From: an uncultured Verrucomicrobia subdivision 3 bacterium
Lineage (GTDB): Bacteria > Verrucomicrobiota > Verrucomicrobiae > Limisphaerales > CAMLLE01
Length of the DNA: 12,771 nt
Direction of reading: 5' to 3'
NCBI GenBank assembly: GCA_946480555.1
Contig: CAMLLE010000025.1
Location: forward strand, 1 to 12,771
How positions within the stretch are numbered: position 1 is the stretch's first letter; each line of letters opens with the position of its first letter. The notes under the pieces are model-generated. The model was not told the origin of the DNA and made no database searches. It saw only the letters and a program-made list of their open reading frames with translations. Shown here piece by piece: positions 1 through 9,000 of the stretch. Made by a program: the position numbers and the translations under genes.

Positions 1-2
1 AT

Positions 3-3000
3 ACTGTTGGAAATGGCACGGTCACCGGGCCGAAACCCCTCGTCTGGCGAACCGGCCGCGTGGGTGGGACTCTCACGATTGCCGAAGACGCGCACCTCCT
101 CCTGACCGGACAGTTTTATCCTTTGCTGAGTTCCGGCAACGACGCCAGTCCAGCGATCCTGACGAATCGCGGCACGGTTCATTACGTGGGCGGCGTTCAA
201 CTGTATGGCGGACGGAGCGCGCAGATTCATAACCTTGGCCGCTGGCAGCTGGAAGCGGATGGAACAGCCACGGGCCATTCCGATGGCGGCGGGACGCTCA
301 CCTTTTTCAATGCTGGAACCGTGGTAAAAACCGGCGGCGCTGGCACCACGAGCTTTGACAGCACGACCATCAACAACACCGGGCGCATTCAGTCCACGAC
401 CGGCCAGCTCTGGCTTCCGAATTCCTTCGATAACACCTCAGGCGAACTCTTTTACCTTCTCGGCGCGACCAATGGAACCATCTACGTAAGCGGCGCCTGG
501 CCACTCCAAGGAACCTTGCGCGTTGAAGCGACCAACGATTTCGCCGGAACTTCTGGTTACGCGATCGACGTCCTGCAGGGCAACAATCTCATTGGCAATT
601 TCGCGAACCTTAATCTTCCAACGTTGACGCCCGATCTCGGCTGGACGGTGGATTATGCGCCCAATCTCGCGCGCCTGCGCGTCACGGACGCATGCTTCGC
701 CGGCGGGTTGGTCGGCTGGTGGTCGGCAGAAGGCGGCGCGGCAGACATGCTGGGCGCTCACAACGGAACGCTGCAAAATGGCGCAAGCACGACGAATGGC
801 TTCATCGGCCAGGCTTTCAGGCTGGACGGCGTGAACCAATGGATTCATCTCGGCAACTGGACTCCCGGCACGCGCTGGACGCTCCAGGCCTGGGTGAACC
901 TTTCGCAGATTCAACCCAATCGCCGCGTGATCGCCGGCGGCGTGGCCGACTGCCGCGACTGGGCCCTCACGGTCAACGATGGCCATTTCGCTGCCACCTA
1001 CCGCCAGCCCGGCGGATGCACTGCAAGCATCACGAACACCACGCCCGCTGCAACGAACACCTGGTATCACGTCGCTGCCGCGAACGACGGCGCATCGGTG
1101 GCGCTTTACATCAATGGCGCGCTGATCGGCACCGCACCGGTTGATCCCAATTACGAAGCCACCGCGTCGGGTTTTGTTGTGAGCCGCCACAGCACTTTGA
1201 ATTCAGAATTCCTGGCTGGACTCGTGGATGAAATCGCGGTTCACAACCTCGCGCTGAGCGCATCTGAAATCGCCGCCACTTACGCCAACGGCGCCAACGG
1301 CCGCTGCTCGCAACTCGGGCTTGGCATCCTGTCCATCTCGCCGCTCGGACTCGTGAACAGCAACCTCACGCAGTTCACGGTGCGCTTCAACCAGCCGTTC
1401 CGCACCAACACATTCACTGCCGCGGACATTGCCGTGGTCACGCCGGTCGGCGCTTTGACCGAAACGAATTTCAGTGTCGCACCCGCCAACCCATTCGATG
1501 GCCGCACGTTCCTGGTGAACACCACGCCGCTGACAAACGAAGGTGCTTACACCATCGCCATCGGGCCGAACATCGAAGCGCTTTCGGGAGCGATCATGAC
1601 CAACGGTGCGTTTCAGGCGGTGTTCTCCATCGACAAAACCGGGCCGCGCGTGATCGCGTCGCTGCCGGCTTCACCGGCTTCGAATCAGGTTTCCACGGTT
1701 GAAATCACACTCTCGGAATCGATCTCCGCAGCCTCCGTCAGCCCGGCCGATGTTTCCATCACGGGACCCGGGAATCCCATCGCCAATTCGGTCACCGTGC
1801 TCGCAACGAATCGATTCCGTTTCACGTTGGACCAGGTTCTCGGAAACGGCTCCTACACGATCGCCATTGGACCGGACATTCGTGATCTCGCCGGCAATCA
1901 GCTGGATCAAAACCAGAACGCCATCAACGGCGAAATCCCGGGAGACCAATTCACCATCTATCTCGACAGCTACACGCCAGATCTGACGCCCAGAATCGTC
2001 AGCGCACCGTTGCTTGCCACGGCTGGCCAGGGCGTGAATCTGATCTACGCGATTACAAATATCGGCTCGGCTGTGGCACCCGGGAATTGGGCATCGCGCT
2101 TCTGGCTGGCCACGAATTCCAGCGGGCTGGGCGCAATCTTCCTCGGCTCCGCCACCGTCACGAATTCCATCTCGCCAAACGCACAGCTCATCGTGACGCA
2201 ATCGCTCGTGTTGCCGCCCGGCATTGCCGGCACGCGGTTTCTCGGCGTCGCCGTCGATGCGCAGAATCAAATCACCGAAACCGTTGAAACGAACAACGCC
2301 GCCTGGGACGTCGCAGGAACCGTTGTCAGCGCTCCCGATCTGGTGATCACGAACCTCAGCGCTCCGGCTTCTGCCCAGCTCGGTTCAACGTTCAACGTCA
2401 CCTGGACGCGAAGCAACCTTGGCAGCGCTGCCACGATCACGGCGGGTCAGGATCAGCTTTTCCTCAGCACGAGTTCGAACGCGATTTCCGGCGCGCATTT
2501 CCTCGGCACGGCGATCGGAGCGGTTCAAACCGCTGGCAGCAGTCTCAATCGCACCCAGGCGGTCAGCATCCCGCTGATCACCTCGTTGCCGGCGGGAAAT
2601 TACTGGCTGATCGTGGCAGCGGATTCCCCGGATGCTTCGCCTGAAAGCGATGAGTTGAACAACCTCAGCGCTCGTCCGATTACCTTGACCCAGCCGCCGT
2701 TGCCCGACCTCGCGCTGGATTCGCTCTCGACACCGACTGAGTTGATTCCGGGACTTCAGATGGAAACCCGCTGGGCCGTCACCAACGCGGGCACACTGAC
2801 GATCACCACCAACAATCTCTGGCGCGAACGTGTGGTGTTCACGAACAGCACCGTCGGCAGCATCACGCTCGGCGAATGGCTCGTGACAAATTCCCTGCCG
2901 ATCGGGGGCGCGGTCACGCGCACTCAATACGTCGCGATTCCGGAAAACCTCGCGCCGCTGGCCGGCTGGATGGCTGTCACCGTGGATGTTTTCGATGATG

Positions 3001-6000
3001 TCGTTGAACTCACCGAAGCAAACAACACGCTGCGGTCCGCCGCGCAAATTCCCGTTCGCCCAAGTTTGTTCCTCAGCTTCTCAGCGGGAAGCATCGTTGA
3101 AGGCGGCTCAACTGTGCTCGCCACAATTTCCCACAACGGCGCAACGAACAGCGCAGTGACAGTGACGCTTTCCAACGATTTCCCGGCGCGCCTTTCAATG
3201 CCGGCTCAAACGATCATTCCGGCTGGCGCGTCCAGCGCCAGCTTCGCCATCCAGCTGCTGACAAACGGCGTCATTGACGGCAACGTCGTTGCGCACTTGT
3301 CCGCCACCGCCACGAACTTTATCCGCACCGATGAACTTCTGACGCTCGTGGATGAATCGACGCCTTTCCTCACACTCACGCTTTCCACAAACCGGCTCCG
3401 CGAGGGGCTGACGTTGTCCGCCACGGTGACGCGCAACATTGTGAGCAGTGAAGCTGTCGTTGTCTTCGTGGGAACCGCAGAGCCGTTGTCGCTCACCGTT
3501 CCGCCGTCGGTGACGATTCCAGCAAATCAGCCAGGCCACACCTTTGCGGTGCTGGCTGCGGACAACGACCTGTTCGATGGCTCGCGCACGAATGCGATTC
3601 GAGTCGGAGCGCTGGGTTTCAGCGCGACAACCAATGGCGTGGTCGTACTCGACGATGACCTGCCGCTGATTTCGCTCGAAGTGCAGCCGCAGGCGATCCC
3701 CGAAAACGGCGGGCCGCAAGCCGGGAATCTCACCGTGCACCTGAGCGCGCCAGCGCCGCGAAACGTCGTCATCGATCTTGAATCGAGCAATCCAGCATTG
3801 GTCGAGGTGCCGGTCCAGGTCAGCGTTGCGGCTGGGCAGATTGCCGCCGCCGTTCCGCTTGCGGCCATCGACAACGCGCTGGTTGGAACCAATCTGCCCG
3901 CGCACATCAACGGATTCGTCCACGTTTCCGGAACCACCGATCATCTGGCGGCCCTGACTCCGGCCACGGTCATCGTGCTGGACGATGACGGCAACACGCT
4001 CACTCTGACGCTCGAACGAGACCTGGTAGGCGAAGGACTCACCCCGGCAACCCAGGCTACCGTGACGCGTAACGGAAGCACGGCCGCCGCGCTTGCGGTG
4101 ACGCTCACAAGTTCTGATTCGGGCGAAGCAACCGTGCCGGCGAACGTCTCAATTCCCATCGGCGCCAGCAGCGCAAGTTTTCCGATCACGTCCATCAACG
4201 ACGGCGCCACCGACGGCTCGCAACCAGTCACGATCACCGCCACAGCAACGGGCTACACACAAGCGAAGGCAAACCTCACCGTCTCGGATGCTGATCTTCC
4301 AGACCTGCGGGTGACCAGCGTGACGGTTCCCGCCACCGGTGGTGCGGAGGCGAACTTCATTGTGAATTATCGCGTCGAGAATCAGGGACGCGTGGCGGCG
4401 GGTTCGAACCTGGTGACGAAGGTTTATTTGCGCACCGATCCGTTGGCATTCGGCGGAATTCTCGTCGGCACCTACACGTTGCCCGCGCAATTGCCGGTCG
4501 GGCAATTCTTCGAACAAAGCCTGCAGGGGCGATTCCCGACGGCGACCGGAAAATATTATGCGGTCGTGGTGACCGATGCCGACAATCGCATCACCGAAAC
4601 TTTGGAAGACAACAACACGCGCGTCAGCAGCGGCATCACGGTGGGCGCACCCTACTCCGCCACCGTCGCGACAACTGTAAACAGCGCTCCGGCGGGCACA
4701 GTGATTCCGCTCACCGGCTTTGCCACGCGCAACGACAGTTCGCCGGCCGGCAACGTTCCCGTGCATATCCAAGTCTGGCACCAAGGCCTGAAGCGCACGT
4801 TGCTCGCCCTCACCGACGCGAGCGGAAACTTCAGCACCAGCTTCACTCCCCTGCCCTTTGAGGCGGGCGAATACAGCATTGGCGCGATGCATCCGGGTGT
4901 GACGGAGTATTCGGAGCAGGACACATTCACGCTGCTCGGCCTAACTCTTCAACCGCAAGCGCAACAGTTCCACATCAACGAAGGCCAGCAGGTTTCCGGA
5001 TCGCTGACGATTTCCAATCTGAGCTCCATTCCATTGTCGGGCCTGGCGGCCAGCGTCGTTTCCGGGCCCAGCGGCTGGAACACGACCTTGAATCTCACCA
5101 ACTCGGCATTGCCGGGCGACGGTTCGCTTCAATTGCCATTCTCCGTAAATCCAAATTCCTCGGGTATCGGCACGATCGTTGTGCGCGTGACTTCGAGTGA
5201 AGGTGTGAGTGCCGACGCCGTCCTCACCGTGGCCGTTGCGCCACTGGTGGCAAAACTGATTGCGGAACCCGCACCGCTGTTTGCCGGCATGCTGCGCGGA
5301 CAACAAACGATCGTTTCGTTCAAGGTTTCCAATCAAGGCGGCATCGCGACCGGGCCCATCAACGTGACGCTGCCGGTGCTGCCGTGGCTGAATCTCGCTT
5401 CCGCCGCGCCGTTGCCGCCGCTCGCCCCCGGCGAGACGAACACCATCACGTTGCTGCTTTCACCGGCTGAAGACATCGATCTCACGTTGTTCAACGGCTC
5501 GCTGCTGGTGGATGCCGGGAACGCGGTGCTCAATGTGCCCTTCGAATTCCGCGCACTGTCAGAAGCCAAGGGTGATCTTCACGTGAGTGTCGTCGATGAA
5601 CTCACTTATTACGCCTCCGGCGCGCCGCGCGTCACCAATGCATTCGTGGTTGTTCGTGATTCACTCACGCACGATGCCATCACCAATGGACTCACCGGCT
5701 CCGACGGGGGTGTGTTGTTCCAAGGTCTGGCCGAGGGCTATTACGAGATCGAAGTCACCGCCGACAAACACAGCACGTTCCTGGGAAACACGTTTGTCAT
5801 CGCCGGGAAGACGAACGAGTTCGAGCCGTTCATCAGCCGCACCTTGGTGGAATACATCTGGACGGTGGTGCCGACCGAGATCGAAGACCGCACCAAGATC
5901 GTGATCGAAACGATCTTTGAAACCGTCGTGCCGCTGCCGGTGATCACCATTGAACCGGCTTACATCGACCTCGCCGATTTGAGCGAACCTGAATCCCAGA

Positions 6001-9000
6001 TCGAAGTTCGAATCACCAACCACGGCTTGATCGCGGCTCAGAATGTCGGCCTCGAAATACCAACCGACGGGCCAGTCCGCTTTGAAACCATTGCCAATCA
6101 GATCGGCACGTTACCCGCACAAAGTTCCATCACCGTGCCGATTCGGGTGCTTTTCCCGACCGCCTCGCCGGGTCTGGCTCAGGGCGGCTCAATCAAGTCG
6201 CGACCGCTCGCCACGGTGACGCGCGACCGCTGCCATTATTACATTCGCGAGAAGCACGAAATCCCCTGCGGAAAGAAGACGAACACTTATTACACAGTCA
6301 CAAGCATTCGCGACTCCAAGGCGACCGGCTGCACTGGCGGCGGTGGTGGCGGTGGTGGTGGCGGTGGCGGCGGTTACGTCTTCAACGGCGGCCCTCTTTC
6401 ACCCTACGGTGTCGCGGCCGGCGGCGGCGGCGGCGTGTTTGTGACGCCAGTGACGGTTCAACCGGAGGAAAAATGCGGCTGCGAAGGATTCGTTCCGCGT
6501 TGCGGCGAACTGGGCGGGTCGGCTCCGCTGCCAGCCATCGGTGTTTCTGGTTTACGGATCACTGGTTTGAAGGCGACCGGCAATGGCAAGGTCTGCACTT
6601 GCTGCGATGAAGACGGTCCCGGGTTCAAGAAGGAACTCTCCGCAGGCATTGAGGGCGGCGCCGAAGTCTCAGTTCCGATTGCCGGTTTCAGTAAGAAGGT
6701 GAACTTCACCCGCGGCAACCTCGCCTTCAGCGGCGACTTGAACATCGGGTCCATCTCGCTCGACCTCGCCGGGAAACTGAAGGGCGAATATCAGCTTACC
6801 GAAGATTGCCACGGCAAAAACCAGCGCGAATGTTTCAACGCCGCCGCCGAGGCCACCGCAGAACTGGCGCTCAAGATCGGGCCGAAGTTCCAGGTCATGG
6901 AGAACGGCGCACCCGTCTCGGAAGTAACGGCGCAGGTGGTGGCGTCGGTGAAGTCCGGCTTCACCTTTAAATACACGCATTGCAACGACGACTCACAGGA
7001 TCAACTTGTGTTCTGCGTCATGCCAGTCGTGGCTGGCGTCAGCGTCCGCATCAAATACAACGAGACGGAATTCGTCGAAGCGCTGAACTACGAACTGCTG
7101 CCTGAGCAATGCTCCGGCAATATCCTCGGCGCAGCTCCTGTCATGATCACAGGCAGCTCGCTGGCGGATGAAAGCGCTGAGAAGATGCGCGTGGCGGTCA
7201 ATCAAGCCATTCGCGAATACAAGAAGACCCAGGGCATCCGTGCCGGGCCAGTCGCCGCGCCCGCGCCTCCGACCGCTCAAACTGGCGGTGACGGAGTGTG
7301 CGCGCGGGTGAAGTTGCGCATCGACCAGGATTTGATCGTCGCACGCAACGCATTCAACGCGACGCTGCAGCTGATCAATCGCGACACGGTCAATTCGCTC
7401 CAGGACATCGAGGTGCGTCCGATCGTTTATGATGCCAATGGCAAGGACGTGACCGACCGCTTCGGGATTCGTCCGCCCAGTATCAATGGCCTGGGTGCCG
7501 TCGATGGCACCGGCAGCCTCGGTGCGAACAGCACGGGAAGCGCGACGTTCATTCTGATTCCCACATCAGAAGCCGCGCCGGAATTCCCCACGACTTACTT
7601 CGTCGGCGGCACGCTCGCCTACTCGGTTGGCGGACTGGACATTGGCATACCGCTGACGCCGGCGCCGATCACCGTTTATCCGGATCCTCGTTTGCGAATT
7701 AAGTATTTCCATCAGCGCGATGTCTTCAGCGACGATCCGTTCACGCGCGACATCATTGAACCGACAATCCCCTTCAATCTGGCGGTCATGGTTCACAATG
7801 CGGGCAAGGGCGAAGCACGCAACGTCCGCATCGTTTCCAGCCAGCCGCAGATCATCGAAAACGACAAGGGGCTGCTGATTGATTTCAAGATCATCGGCAC
7901 CGAGGTCGCCGGGCAGAACGTCACGCCGTCGCTCACCGCGCAGTTTGGAAACATCCTGCCGGGCGAACGCGGCATCGCACGCTGGCTGCTCACCTCCACA
8001 CTGCAGGGCTTGTTCATCAATTACAGCGCGAACTTTGAACACACCGACAGCCTTGGAAAAACCAACCTCTCGCTCGTGGACGAAGTGACCATTCACGAAA
8101 TGAACCGGCTGGTTTATGCCGATGGCACATTTGCCGACGGCTTCCCGGATTTCCTGGTGAACGACGTTTACGATCCGGACGATTTGCCGGATCGGCTCTA
8201 CACCAGCGACGGCGCGACGAACTACGTCAGCGTGGTGCTCCAGGGCTCCGTGGACGTGACACCGACGCTCGCCAACACGAACGTGCAACTGACCGCCATG
8301 ATGCCATCCGGCTGGACTTACCTGCGTGTGGCTGATCCCGCCAACGGCACGTTGAAGCTCAAGAAGGTCACGCGTTCGGATGGCAAGGTGTTGCTGATCG
8401 AAACGAACGTCTGGACCACCGACCGCACGTTCATCGGCCGCAGCCAGCAGCCGATCCGACAGAACATGCTGCACCTCCTCGACTACGACAGCACCGGCAG
8501 CTACACGCTGACCTACGCCAACGTGGCGCCGCCGGATCAGACGACGCCAAGCAGTTCCGTCACGGTTTTGCCATCCTACAGCCAGAATCAATTCCCCGTC
8601 AGCTGGTCCGGCACGGACGCGGGCGGCGGCGCGATTGCGTTCTACGACATTTACGTGGCGGTGAATTACGGGCCGTTCACGCCCTGGTTGCAGAACGTGA
8701 CCGAGCTGGGTGCGCTGTTCAACGGCACCAACGGACTGCGCTACGAATTCTACTCCGTTGCCACTGACACCGCGGGCAACCGCGAAGCAGCGCCGCTGTA
8801 TGCCGACACCCAGACCATCGTGGCACTGTCGAACAACGCTCCTTCGCTGACGTTGAACGCGCCCGCGAATGTCAACGAAGGCGAAACCGTCACCATCACC
8901 GCGCAGGTCACCGACCTTGATCTGCCATTGCAAAGCCTGCTCTTCACGCTGCCAGCGGGTCCGGCCGGCGCATCGATCAATCCAAGTTCGGGTCAGATCA

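Noticed and set aside
60..62. GTG at 60 as the start of the giant gene
   Set aside because: The frame is open to the left edge with codons of the same style (TVGNGTVTGPK), so this GTG is internal and the gene is truncated by the window.
438..1190. A 250-codon - strand open frame opposite the LamG region
   Set aside because: The low-complexity basic composition has no recognisable motif, while the LamG jellyroll on the + strand explains the conservation.
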